Shown one piece after another: positions 10,934 to 19,594 of a stretch of DNA of 50,520 nucleotides. The DNA comes from Burkholderiales bacterium. GTDB lineage: Bacteria; Pseudomonadota; Gammaproteobacteria; Burkholderiales; WYBJ01. Below the pieces are notes generated by a model that saw only the letters and a program-made list of their open reading frames with translations, was not told the DNA's origin and searched no databases. Each line of letters begins with the position of its first letter. The first letter of the stretch is position 1. A program made the translations under genes and the position numbers. Location: assembly GCA_022841915.1 (NCBI GenBank), contig JALHQN010000028.1, positions 1-50,520 of the forward strand, read 5' to 3'.

Positions 10934-11233
10934 ATGGCAGTGAGACGAAGCAGCAAGACGGCTAAGGGCCGTGGCGGCAAGGCAGGTGGGCGCCGTGACG
11001 GACGCGGATCGCGGGCACTGTTCCGGCGTCGGAAGTTCTGCCGCTTCACAGCCGAAGGCGTGAAGCAGATCGACTACAAGGACATCGACGTCCTGAAGGA
11101 ATTCATCAACGAGAACGGCAAGATCATTCCGGCGCGCATCACCGGAACCAATGCGAAGTACCAGCGCCAGCTGTCGGTTGCGATTCAGCGCGCTCGGTAT
11201 TTGGCGCTGTTGCCGTACACCGACTTGCACTAG
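10934..11233 (+). CDS. rpsR: 30S ribosomal protein S18
   Basis: A 99-residue S18. The conserved core begins near [21 protein letters not shown] and includes [25 protein letters not shown]. About 25 extra Lys/Arg/Gly-rich residues precede the core, which makes it longer than E. coli S18 (75 residues). A GAGGTG ribosome binding site lies just upstream. Confidence 0.96.
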   Translation: MAVRRSSKTAKGRGGKAGGRRDGRGSRALFRRRKFCRFTAEGVKQIDYKDIDVLKEFINENGKIIPARITGTNAKYQRQLSVAIQRARYLALLPYTDLH

Positions 11234-11245
11234 ACGGAGACGGGC

Positions 11246-11695
11246 ATGGAAATCATACTGCTGGAGAAGTTGCCGAATCTCGGCGCACTCGGCGACGTTG
11301 TCGACGTGAAGTCGGGTTACGCACGCAATTACCTGATCCCGCAAGGCAAGGCAAGGCGCGCGACGCCTCAGAACATCGCCGAATTCGAAGGTCGGCGAGG
11401 CGAGTTGGAGAAGGCGCAAGCCGAGACGCTGGCTGCGGCCCAGGAACTTGCGACGAAACTCGAAGGCTTGATGCTGCAAATCACCCGCAAGGCCGGAGTG
11501 GACGGCAAGTTGTTCGGTTCTGTGACGAACTTCGACGTCGCGGAAGCTTTGGAGGTTGCCGGTCACGACGTGCCGAAAGCCGCGATCCGCATGCCGCAAG
11601 GGCCGCTGAAGCAAATCGGCGACCACGACATCACGCTCGCACTGCACACGGATGTCGTCGCTCAGATCAAGGTGTCGGTGCTCGGCGAGCCGTAA
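11246..11695 (+). CDS. rplI: 50S ribosomal protein L9
   Basis: A 149-residue L9 with the N-terminal motif [36 protein letters not shown], the long connecting helix, and the C-terminal RNA-binding domain. It is the last gene of the rpsF operon and is followed by an intrinsic terminator. Confidence 0.97.
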   Translation: MEIILLEKLPNLGALGDVVDVKSGYARNYLIPQGKARRATPQNIAEFEGRRGELEKAQAETLAAAQELATKLEGLMLQITRKAGVDGKLFGSVTNFDVAEALEVAGHDVPKAAIRMPQGPLKQIGDHDITLALHTDVVAQIKVSVLGEP

Positions 11696-11742
11696 GCGCC
11701 GCTGGCGTGCCGATGCACGTCGGCAAGAGCAAGCAATACCCT

Positions 11743-11774
11743 CGAAGGGCTGCAATCGCGGCCCTTCGTTTTTT
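11743..11774 (+). terminator. Intrinsic terminator after rplI
   Basis: Perfect 8-bp stem CGAAGGGC / GCCCTTCG with a 10-base loop, directly followed by TTTTTT. It separates the ribosomal operon from dnaB. Confidence 0.9.
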
Positions 11775-11872
11775 GGCCGCAGCGCAGATCGGCTGTAGCG
11801 GCTGCTAGAATGAACGTCGGTTGGGCTGCCTGGCCGAACCGCACGTTTCTCCCATCAAGGCTCCGGATACGC

Positions 11873-13258
11873 ATGGTACAACTCGTCACCGCTGCGGCAG
11901 AGCAAAGCATCGATCCTCTGCGCGTCCCGCCTCACTCGGTCGAAGCGGAGCAGGCCGTGCTCGGCGGCTTGCTCCTGGATAATCATGCCTGGGACAAGAT
12001 CGCCGACTTCATCGGCGATTCCGACTTCTACCGCGCCGATCATCGGTTACTCTACAAGCACATCTCCGGTCTCATCGCCGCGTCCCGTCCCGCGGATGTC
12101 ATCACGGTCGCCGAGACGCTCGAGCGCAGTGGCAAGCTCGAAGAAGCCGGGGGGCTCGCCTATCTCGCTTCCCTCGCGCAGAACACGCCCTCGGCGGTCA
12201 ACATCCGCCGGTATGCCGAGATCGTGCGCGACCGGGCCGTGATGCGCCAACTGGTCAGCATAGGCAGCGAGATCACCGAATCGGCGCTCAATCCGCTGGG
12301 CAAGAGCGCAGAGGAGTTGATCAACGATGCGGAGGCGCGAGTGTTCGCGATCTCCGAGCAGGGGGCCCGCGGGCGCCAGGGCTTTCAAGACATCCGTCCA
12401 CTGGTCGCGCAGGTGGTCGAGCGAATCGATCAGCTGCATGCCAATCCCAGCGACATTACCGGCATTCCCACCGGATACGTGGATCTCGATCGCATGACGT
12501 CGGGCCTGCAGCAAGGCGATCTGGTCATCGTCGCCGGACGGCCGAGTATGGGCAAGACCGCCTTCGCGCTCAACATTGCGGAGCACTTGTGCCTGGTCGA
12601 TCGGCTGCCGGTGGCCGTGTTCAGCATGGAAATGTCGGGCACCCAGCTCGTGATGCGGATGATCGGATCGGTGGCGAAAGTCGATCAGCACAAGGTGCGG
12701 ACCGGTCGCATCGGCGACGATGAATGGCCGCGGCTTACCGACGCATGGGGGCGCCTGAACGACGTGCCTTTGTTCATCGACGAGACGCCTGCGCTCAACG
12801 CGCTCGAGCTGAGAGCCCGGGCGCGCAGGCTTCATCGGCAGATCGGCGGGCCGGGCCTGGGCTTGATCGTGATCGATTACCTGCAGCTGATGAGCTCGAC
12901 GAATCAGGGCGAGAACCGGGCCACCGAGATCTCCGAGATATCGCGTTCGCTCAAGGCGCTTGCCAAGGAGCTCTCGGTACCCGTGATCGCCCTTTCCCAG
13001 CTCAACCGCAGTCTGGAGCAGCGACCGAACAAACGGCCGGTGATGTCCGATTTGCGTGAATCGGGCGCCATCGAACAAGATGCAGACGTGATCTTCTTCA
13101 TCTATCGCGACGAAGTCTACAATCCGGACACGCCGGACAAAGGCACCGCGGAGATCATCATCGGCAAGCAGCGGAATGGCCCGATCGGAACGGTGAAGCT
13201 GGCGTTCCTCGGTCAGTACACCCGCTTCGACAATCTCGCCGATACGGGTCGTTTCTAG
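11873..13258 (+). CDS. dnaB: Replicative DNA helicase DnaB
   Basis: A 461-residue hexameric fork helicase. The N-terminal domain starts PPHSVEAEQAVLGGLLLDN; the RecA-like C-terminal domain has Walker A GRPSMGKTAFALN and Walker B LIVIDYLQLM, then LSQLNRSLEQRPNKRPVMSDLRESG. ATG at 11873 gives the usual DnaB N-terminus; an upstream in-frame ATG (11810) would add 21 unconserved residues. Convergent with the phoH-like gene 13 bases away. Confidence 0.96.
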   Translation: MVQLVTAAAEQSIDPLRVPPHSVEAEQAVLGGLLLDNHAWDKIADFIGDSDFYRADHRLLYKHISGLIAASRPADVITVAETLERSGKLEEAGGLAYLASLAQNTPSAVNIRRYAEIVRDRAVMRQLVSIGSEITESALNPLGKSAEELINDAEARVFAISEQGARGRQGFQDIRPLVAQVVERIDQLHANPSDITGIPTGYVDLDRMTSGLQQGDLVIVAGRPSMGKTAFALNIAEHLCLVDRLPVAVFSMEMSGTQLVMRMIGSVAKVDQHKVRTGRIGDDEWPRLTDAWGRLNDVPLFIDETPALNALELRARARRLHRQIGGPGLGLIVIDYLQLMSSTNQGENRATEISEISRSLKALAKELSVPVIALSQLNRSLEQRPNKRPVMSDLRESGAIEQDADVIFFIYRDEVYNPDTPDKGTAEIIIGKQRNGPIGTVKLAFLGQYTRFDNLADTGRF

Positions 13259-13271
13259 CTCTGCGCGCGGC

Positions 13272-14699
13272 TCAGAGCGCTTCGGCGGCGAAATCGGCCA
13301 GACGGGAGCGTTCTCCACGCTGCAAGGTGATGTGGCCGCTATGGGGCCAGCCCTTGAATCTGTCCACGACGTAAGTGAGCCCTGAACTGCCTTCAGTGAG
13401 GTAGGGCGTATCGATCTGGGCGATGTTGCCCAGACATACCACCTTGGTTCCCGGACCCGCCCGGGTGACGAGGGTCTTCATCTGCTTCGGTGTGAGATTC
13501 TGCGCTTCGTCGATCACGAGATACTTGTTGAGAAAGGTGCGTCCACGCATGAAGTTGAGCGATTTCACCTTGATGCGCGAGCGTATGAGATCCCTCGTCG
13601 CGGCACGTCCCCATTCACCGGCTTCGTCATCGGATTGGTCGAGCACATCGAGATTGTCTTCGAGTGCACCCATCCAGGGATTCATCTTTTCTTCCTCGGT
13701 CCCGGGGAGAAAGCCGATGTCCTCTCCAAGGGGTACCGTCACGCGAGTGATGATGATTTCGGCGTATGTCTTTTGTTCGAGTGTCTGCTGCAGCCCCGCC
13801 GCCAGCGCAAGCAGGGTCTTGCCGGTGCCCGCCTGTCCCACCAGACTCACGAAGTCCATCTCCGGATTCATCAACGCGTTGAGGGCGAAGTTCTGCTCGC
13901 GATTGCGCGCCGTGATGCCCCAGACGCTGTGCCTGGGCAGGCAATGATCGCGCAGGGTTTCCAGCACTGCGCCGTCACCGTCGACTTCCTTCACCAAGGC
14001 CTCGAAGCGAGGCTCGCCTTCGAGATGAACGTACTGGTTGACGAACATCGACTGAACCGTGGGGCCACGCACGCGGTACAAGCTGCGGCCGCCAGCTTGC
14101 CATGAGCGCATATCCTTGCCGTGCGTTTCCCAGAAATTCCGGGGCAGCTCGAGGACGCCGGTGTACAGCAGATCGCTGTCCTCCAGAGCCTTGTCGCTGA
14201 AATAGTCTTCCGCCGCAAGACCCAGTGTGCGGGCCTTGATGCGCATGTTGATGTCTTTGCTTACGAGTATGACCTGGCGCCCGCTGTGGCGCTGCTGCAG
14301 GAACTTGACGACGGCAATGATCTGGTTGTCAGTGCGCCCGCTCGCCAGATTCGCCGGCAGATCACCCGGTATCGCCTCGGTCTGCAGGTAGAGCTTGCCA
14401 CTGGCCGACCGGTTGCCGCGCGAGTCGAGCGCGATGCCGTTGGGAATATCGTGCTCGGCGCTTGCAACCAGTTCCTCGAGAAACCTGCTCGCCTGGCGCG
14501 CATTGCGCGCCACTTCGGACATCCCCTTCTTGTGGCCGTCCAGTTCCTCGAGTATCGCCATGGGGACGTAGACGTCGTGCTCCTCGAAGCGAAAGAGACT
14601 GGTCGGATCGTGCATCAGTACGTTCGTATCCAGAACGAACAGCTTGCTGCTGATCTCTCGCGCCCGTGGCGCACTTCGTGTCGACTTGCGCTGCGCCAT
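13272..14699 (-). CDS. PIN-PhoH fusion protein (PhoH2-like ATPase)
   Basis: A 475-residue protein with an N-terminal PIN nuclease domain (LFVLDTNVLMHDPTSLFRF, with further acidic residues) and a C-terminal PhoH P-loop ATPase (GQAGTGKTLLALAAGLQ, YLVIDEAQNLTPKQMKTLVTRAG). Such fusions are proposed RNA helicase/ribonucleases. Start chosen at ATG 14699 (MAQRKSTRSAPRAREISSK), because the longer open frame upstream overlaps bcp antisense-free but lacks homology. It lies eight bases after bcp in the same direction. Confidence 0.9.
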   Translation of the reverse strand: MAQRKSTRSAPRAREISSKLFVLDTNVLMHDPTSLFRFEEHDVYVPMAILEELDGHKKGMSEVARNARQASRFLEELVASAEHDIPNGIALDSRGNRSASGKLYLQTEAIPGDLPANLASGRTDNQIIAVVKFLQQRHSGRQVILVSKDINMRIKARTLGLAAEDYFSDKALEDSDLLYTGVLELPRNFWETHGKDMRSWQAGGRSLYRVRGPTVQSMFVNQYVHLEGEPRFEALVKEVDGDGAVLETLRDHCLPRHSVWGITARNREQNFALNALMNPEMDFVSLVGQAGTGKTLLALAAGLQQTLEQKTYAEIIITRVTVPLGEDIGFLPGTEEEKMNPWMGALEDNLDVLDQSDDEAGEWGRAATRDLIRSRIKVKSLNFMRGRTFLNKYLVIDEAQNLTPKQMKTLVTRAGPGTKVVCLGNIAQIDTPYLTEGSSGLTYVVDRFKGWPHSGHITLQRGERSRLADFAAEAL

Positions 14700-14707
14700 C
14701 GTATGCC

Positions 14708-15169
14708 CTAGCTCGCGAGGGATTTCATGAAATCGAGTACGGCCTGTGCATGTCCCGGCACCTTTACGCCGCGCCATTCTTTGCGCACGACGCCTTTGGC
14801 GTCGATGGCGAACGTGCTGCGTTCGATGCCTCGCACCTGACGCCCGTACATGTTCTTCATGCGAATGACGTCGAACGCGCCACAGGCTGTCTCGTCCTGG
14901 TCGGAGATGAGTTCGAAGGGGAAGCTCATCTTCGCCTTGAAGGACTCGTGCGACTTCAAGCTGTCCCGGGAGACACCGAACACGGCGCAGCCCAAGGCGC
15001 TGAACTGGTCGTGCAGATCGCGAAACTGCTGCCCCTGCGTCGTGCATCCCGGCGTGTTGTCCTTCGGATAGAAGTACAGCACGAAGGGTTTGCCGCGCAG
15101 TTCGGCGAAGTTGATCGTCTTGCCGCTGGTGGCTGGAAGCGCGAGTTCGGGAACGGATTTATCCATCAT
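14708..15169 (-). CDS. bcp: Peroxiredoxin, Bcp/PrxQ family
   Basis: A 153-residue thiol peroxidase. The peroxidatic cysteine is Cys42 in YPKDNTPGCTTQG. The usual resolving cysteine five residues later is absent (Gln here); Cys61 and Cys96 are the only other cysteines, so it may work as a 1-Cys or atypical enzyme. The start may be either of two adjacent ATG codons (15169 or 15166). It is upstream of the PIN-PhoH gene. Confidence 0.93.
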   Translation of the reverse strand: MMDKSVPELALPATSGKTINFAELRGKPFVLYFYPKDNTPGCTTQGQQFRDLHDQFSALGCAVFGVSRDSLKSHESFKAKMSFPFELISDQDETACGAFDVIRMKNMYGRQVRGIERSTFAIDAKGVVRKEWRGVKVPGHAQAVLDFMKSLAS

Positions 15170-15253
15170 GGGCGTAGTCCTGCCGTCGAGAAAGTGGAAA
15201 TTCCTGGCGAGCGCGATCTGGCTTCGAAAGGTGTTCGGTCGGTCGATATCGGT

Positions 15254-16207
15254 TCATAGCAGGAACTCGTCGCCCTGCAATGCGACCATCTGGCCGACGC
15301 CGGCGGCTGCCCCCTCGGTGATGCAATGCCGAGGCAGCTCGCTCGTGCCGGCCGCGGCGATATAGTCTCCAAGGGAAAGAAAGACTTTTCCTTGCGCGGA
15401 GAGGCGCTCGAGCAGCCGCTCGAAGATCGGGAGAAACGTCATGCCTTCTGTCTCCGCGTTCAATGCAAGAACGTGTCCGGCGGGGGCGTCCGCACCGGCG
15501 AGCTGCAGCAGGCGATCATCGACGTTGTCACGGGAACAGTCGTCGGTTCCGATCAACTCATCGAGGGTCGGAAGCGTCGTGGGAATTTGCGGACATGCGA
15601 TGAGTTCGGCATCGACCACGGGCACGAAAGGCTGCGAGCCGCGGGTGTCCGAGCAATAATCGAACCCGAGACGCTGCGTGAGCCGATAGGCATGACGATT
15701 CATCTGCCATCCGGAAGCGCCGTGGACGCGCGCCGGCACACCGAAGATCTCCGCGAACCGTTCGTTTGCCCGTTGCATGTGCTCGTAGGTCCAATCCGTG
15801 TCGGCGGTTGCGGCATGCTGCACCCAGTCCATGTGCCCCCAAGCGCCGATCCCGACCTCGAAGCCTGCCTCGGCAACCTGGAGCAGGATATCGCGGCACC
15901 GCGTACCGGTGTCCGGCGCAGGGAGCAGGGTGCCGTAAAGCAGCGTCTTCAGTCCGTAGCGCTCCATGGGCGTAATGCGGCCACGCGCTGCGCGCTCGCG
16001 ATAAATGCGCGTGATGGCTCGCCCGGTGCGGTCGGGGCCGAGGCTGAAGAGGAAGGTTGCACTGGCTCGATGCCGCTTGAGCACTTCCATGAGACGGGGA
16101 ACGCCCTGTTCCGTGCCCCGACAGGTGCCTACATCGATCCGCAGCGCGATGCGGGCATGCGGGGCAGGGACGGCCTGTTCGGCCGGGTTTGCCGATGAGA
16201 ATCCCAT
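15254..16207 (-). CDS. ArnD-like polysaccharide deacetylase with altered metal ligands
   Basis: A 317-residue NodB-fold protein that resembles ArnD, the deformylase of undecaprenyl-phosphate 4-formamido-arabinose: ALRIDVGTCRGTEQGVPRL, FLFSLGPDRTGRA, DTRGSQPFVP and QIPTTLPTLDELIG are close to ArnD. However the positions that in E. coli ArnD read RIDVDT, HAWDH and IHAEVEG read RIDVGT (Gly27), GAWGH (Gly121, Gly124) and LNAETEG here, so several likely metal ligands are lost. No other arn genes are nearby. The ATG overlaps the end of the GNAT gene (TGATG). Whether it is an active enzyme is doubtful. Confidence 0.75.
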   Translation of the reverse strand: MGFSSANPAEQAVPAPHARIALRIDVGTCRGTEQGVPRLMEVLKRHRASATFLFSLGPDRTGRAITRIYRERAARGRITPMERYGLKTLLYGTLLPAPDTGTRCRDILLQVAEAGFEVGIGAWGHMDWVQHAATADTDWTYEHMQRANERFAEIFGVPARVHGASGWQMNRHAYRLTQRLGFDYCSDTRGSQPFVPVVDAELIACPQIPTTLPTLDELIGTDDCSRDNVDDRLLQLAGADAPAGHVLALNAETEGMTFLPIFERLLERLSAQGKVFLSLGDYIAAAGTSELPRHCITEGAAAGVGQMVALQGDEFLL

Positions 16208-16749
16208 CAGGATGGGCCTTCCAGTGGCTGCTGCGCCAATGTGCTCAACGCTGCGCCGGTCACGCGGACGATACGCCAGTCGGGCAACACGGTCGCGCCC
16301 AGACCTTCGTAGAACTGTTGGGCCCGGGTATTCCAGTCGAGTACGGACCATTCGAAGCGCCCGCAGCCTTGCGACTGTGCGATTCTCGCGAGGGTGACCA
16401 GCAGCGCGCGTCCACAGCCTTGCGATCGATACTCCGGCCGCACGTACAAGTCTTCGAGGTAAAGACCTTTGAGGCCGAGAAAAGTGGAAAAGTTGTAGAA
16501 GTAGAGCGCGAACCCGGCCGCAGCGGTCTCGGACGGTTCGTTTAGCCACGCGATGATCGCTTGTGCGCTCGGTTGTGGCCCAAAGAGATTTTCGCGCAGC
16601 CGATCGGCGGTGCACTCGAAGAGATGCGTGAGATGCTCGTACTCGGCCAACCCGTAGATGAGTTCGAGCAACTGAGGAACATCGGCGTCAGTTGCGGCAC
16701 GCAATTCGAATCGATCGATCGAGGGCATCATCCCGTTCGAGTTTATCAC
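16207..16749 (-). CDS. GNAT family N-acetyltransferase
   Basis: A protein of up to 180 residues with the GNAT fold. The acetyl-CoA binding region is LEDLYVRPEYRSQGCGRALLVTLARIAQSQGC (motif A, with the Q/RxxGxG/A-type loop), followed by FEWSVLDWNTRAQQFYEGLGA (motif B). This resembles the diamine/thialysine acetyltransferase (SAT2-like) branch, but the substrate is not known. GTG at 16749 overlaps the selU stop (GTGA); ATG codons at 16731 or 16728 are alternatives. Confidence 0.85.
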   Translation of the reverse strand: MINSNGMMPSIDRFELRAATDADVPQLLELIYGLAEYEHLTHLFECTADRLRENLFGPQPSAQAIIAWLNEPSETAAAGFALYFYNFSTFLGLKGLYLEDLYVRPEYRSQGCGRALLVTLARIAQSQGCGRFEWSVLDWNTRAQQFYEGLGATVLPDWRIVRVTGAALSTLAQQPLEGPS

Positions 16750-17819
16750 CGCTGATCGAGTCGGGCCTCGCTTCCCGCGGCGAGGATCTGTCGAGCCACC
16801 TCGTGCAGCCCCGCGCTGTCGGCTGTCCGCAGGCGGACGAAGCGCGCATGGCCGATCGCCGGGAAGTTGCGCTGTATTGACCGGTCGTACGCAGGATCGT
16901 AATGGAACTCTAGCAGCTCGGCCACGAGGTCCGCATGGCGGCCCGCAGCAGCCGTATCGATCCAGCGATCGATCGTTGCACGGCCATAGTGCACGGTGAG
17001 GGCTCGCAGGCGACCATTCAGTGCATCGCCGTTGGCGAGGAAATGCCGATACTCATCGAGCAGCAGAGTGATGCGCACTGTCGCATCGGCTTCGATCACG
17101 ATGCACTCCGAGCCTCGAATGGCTTCGATCAGAGCAGTCGGCACCTGGACATTGCCGACCTTGCGGCTCTCCGCTTCGACGAACACGGGCCGTGCCGGAT
17201 CGAGAGTGTGCAGCGCGGCGCGCAGCAGACTCTCGAACAGCTTCTGACTCGGCTGAGGTATCCCGGGCAGTTCGCCCAGCACCGAACCGCGGTGTTGGGC
17301 CAGGTGTTCGAGGTCGAGGATCTGCGCGCCGTGCTCGCCCAGAGCACGCAGGGTGCCGCTCTTGCCCGATCCGGTGCGTCCGCACAAGACCTTGAATGTG
17401 AAGCGCTGCGGCAAAGCAGTCAGTTCTTCGATCACGGCACGGCGGTAAGCGCGGTAACCGCCTTCGAGCTTCCCCGCCTTCCAGCCGACCCGGCGCATGA
17501 CTTCGCACAGCGCGTCGGATCGGCCCCCGCCGCGCCAACAATAAACCAGGGGACGCCAGCTGCGCGGGCGGTCGTGCAAAACGGTCTGCAGATGCTGCGC
17601 GATATTGCGCGCCACGAGGGCGGCGCCCAGGCGTCTTGCCTCGAAGGGGGAGACCTGCTTGTAGAGCGTCCCTACGCGGGCTCGTTCCTCGTCGTCCAGC
17701 ACCGGACAGTTGATCGCACCGGGCACATGGTCGTCGGCGAACTCCGCGGGTGAGCGCACGTCGATAACCTCGTCAAAGTCATCGAGCTGTGCTACGGTCA
17801 CGTCTTTGGTGGGCTCCAC
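16746..17819 (-). CDS. selU: tRNA 2-selenouridine synthase
   Basis: A 357-residue enzyme (also called MnmH/YbbB) that replaces sulfur by selenium at the wobble uridine of some tRNAs, using selenophosphate. The N-terminal rhodanese domain has its active Cys94 in CWRGGGRS; the C-terminal half has a P-loop GRTGSGKSG (about 147-155). It is divergent from selD, which makes its selenium donor, with only 76 bases between. Start is GTG at 17819. Confidence 0.94.
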   Translation of the reverse strand: MEPTKDVTVAQLDDFDEVIDVRSPAEFADDHVPGAINCPVLDDEERARVGTLYKQVSPFEARRLGAALVARNIAQHLQTVLHDRPRSWRPLVYCWRGGGRSDALCEVMRRVGWKAGKLEGGYRAYRRAVIEELTALPQRFTFKVLCGRTGSGKSGTLRALGEHGAQILDLEHLAQHRGSVLGELPGIPQPSQKLFESLLRAALHTLDPARPVFVEAESRKVGNVQVPTALIEAIRGSECIVIEADATVRITLLLDEYRHFLANGDALNGRLRALTVHYGRATIDRWIDTAAAGRHADLVAELLEFHYDPAYDRSIQRNFPAIGHARFVRLRTADSAGLHEVARQILAAGSEARLDQR

Positions 17820-17895
17820 GGCGGCTGCCTATGGGTTTGCGAATCCAGGGCGGCCGGAGTCTACCGTATTCTCACGAGTATCGGCTGCCTCATTG

Positions 17896-18981
17896 ATGAC
17901 CACCTCTCCCTCATCGCAAGAAAACGACCGCACGCCAGCGCATGAATCCGTGCGCCTTACGCAGTTTTCCCACGGGGGTGGGTGAGGCTGCAAGATGACG
18001 CCAGCGTTGCTGAGCGAAGTTCTGGGCAAGAGCCCGAAAGGCATTTTCGATCCCAACCTCTTGGTGGGCAACGAGTCGAGCGACGACGCGGCGGTCTATC
18101 GGCTCAATGACGAGCAGGCGTTGGTCGCGACCACCGACTTCTTCATGCCGATTGTCGATGATGCATTCGACTTTGGCCGCATCGCGGCGACGAACGCGCT
18201 CTCCGACGTGTATGCAATGGGAGCACGTCCTTTCATGGCACTGGCCGTATGCGGCATGCCGGTGAGCAAACTGCCTGCGGACATCATCGCGCGCATTCTG
18301 GCCGGTGGCCAGTCGGTCTGCAACGAGGCGGGTGTGGTCATTGCAGGCGGCCATTCGATCGATTCGCCCGAGCCTATCTACGGTCTGGTGGCCTTGGGTC
18401 TGGTGCATCCGCAACGCGTAAAGCGCAACGATCAGGCCCGCGCGGGTGACGTGCTCATTCTGGGCAAAGGCCTGGGGGTCGGTATCCTGAGTGCGGCCTT
18501 GAAGAAAGGTGAACTGGGCGCGAAAGCTTATGCGCAGATGCTGGAAACGACGACGAAGCTCAATACGCCCGGGCTCCCGCTGTCGGAAATGAGTACGGTG
18601 CATGCGCTGACGGACGTCACCGGTTTCGGCTTGTTGGGGCATCTGCGGGAAATTTGTCGCGGCTCGAAGCTCGGTGCGCGAATCCGCTTCGACGACATTC
18701 CGATTCTTTCGGCTGCCCGACATATCGCACAAGCCGGACATGTCACGGGCGCCTCAGCGCGTAACTGGAGCAGCCTGGCGGACGAGGTCGATGTGCCGGC
18801 GCAGATGCCGCAATGGCAGCGCAACCTGCTGACCGATCCGCAAACGAGCGGAGGATTGCTGGTTGCCTGCGCGCCGGAAAGCGTGCAGCGGGTGTTGGAG
18901 ATCTTTCAGGCTGACGGCTTCCGTCAGGCGCAGGTCATCGGCGAACTCAGCGAGGGGCCGGCGCGGATCGTCGTTTCGTGA
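17896..18981 (+). CDS. selD: Selenophosphate synthetase SelD, a selenoprotein (TGA = Sec at codon 30)
   Basis: Makes selenophosphate from selenide and ATP, the donor for Sec-tRNA and for SelU. The real gene starts at ATG 17896: 29 codons ending RLTQFSHGGG, then TGA (17983-17985), then GCK and MTPALLSEV without further stop to 18981, giving 361 residues. SelD proteins carry HG(A/G)G-C/U-GCK, where the Cys or Sec and the Lys are catalytic, so Sec30 and Lys33 fit exactly. Starting at ATG 17995 would delete this active site. AIRS-type ATP-binding core (DDAAVYRL, GGHSI, LTDVTGFGLLGHL, DPQTSGGLL) follows. Its 3' end overlaps the convergent tesA by 35 bases. Confidence 0.92.
17999..18016 (+). promoter_or_regulatory. 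SECIS-like hairpin in selD
   Basis: Thirteen bases after the Sec TGA the sequence folds CGCCAGC, loop GTT, GCTG, bulged A, GCG: seven base pairs with one bulge. A G is first in the apical loop and the loop lies about 20 bases from the TGA, which fits the bacterial SECIS rules (hairpin just downstream, G in the first loop positions). Confidence 0.6.
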
Positions 18982-19594
18982 CGAGCGGCTCGAGCGCTTT
19001 CCAGACTGTTTCCAGCATGAGGGGTTGGGCTGCACGCGTCGGATGAATGCCGTCGCTCTGGAACATGTCATGGCGTTCCCCAAAGCCTTCGAACAAAAAC
19101 GGAACGAAGGCGACGCGATGTTTGATGGCGAGATCGGCGTAGATTTTTTCGAACCTGTTCACGTAGTCCGCGCCGTAGTTGGGAGGCATCCTCATGCCAA
19201 CCAGTACGACGCGCGCTTTGCGTTTCAAGCTGGCGGTGATCATCGCTTCGAGATCGGCTTGCAAGGTTTCGATCCGGGCTCCGCGCAGTCCGTCGTTGCC
19301 GCCGAGTTCGAGCACGACGATATCCGGTCGATGCTGTTCCAGAGCGGCATCGATACGCCGCCGTCCGCCTGCGGCCGTCTCGCCGCTGATGCTTGCATTC
19401 ACCACTCTATAATTCGGCGCAATCTTCTCGATGCGCTGACGCAGCAGTTGTACCCAGCCGGCATCGGCTGCCAGCCCGTATCCGGCCGAGATGCTGTCTC
19501 CCATCACGAGGATGGTCTGAGCCGATCGCGCAGCCAGCGGGAACCCGAACAACAGCGTCAGGACTAAGACTCTGATCATGAGAGCGAATGACAT
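18947..19594 (-). CDS. tesA: Acyl-CoA thioesterase I / lysophospholipase, periplasmic (TesA-like)
   Basis: An SGNH hydrolase of about 215 residues. A signal peptide (FALMIRVLVLTLLFGFPLAARSAQ) precedes the block I motif ILVMGDSISAGYGL with catalytic Ser, the oxyanion Gly in block II, Asn in ELGGNDGLRG, and the Asp-His pair in DGIHPTRAAQ. Start may be ATG 19594 or 19579. Both lie in CATG palindromes that also hold the possible starts of the divergent ybbA-like gene, a known neighbour of tesA. Its 3' end overlaps selD. Confidence 0.92.
   Translation of the reverse strand: MSFALMIRVLVLTLLFGFPLAARSAQTILVMGDSISAGYGLAADAGWVQLLRQRIEKIAPNYRVVNASISGETAAGGRRRIDAALEQHRPDIVVLELGGNDGLRGARIETLQADLEAMITASLKRKARVVLVGMRMPPNYGADYVNRFEKIYADLAIKHRVAFVPFLFEGFGERHDMFQSDGIHPTRAAQPLMLETVWKALEPLVTKRRSAPAPR

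Noticed and set aside
17995-18981. selD as a 328-residue protein starting at ATG 17995
   Set aside because: This lacks the catalytic Sec/Cys and Lys, which are encoded just upstream in the same frame through the TGA.
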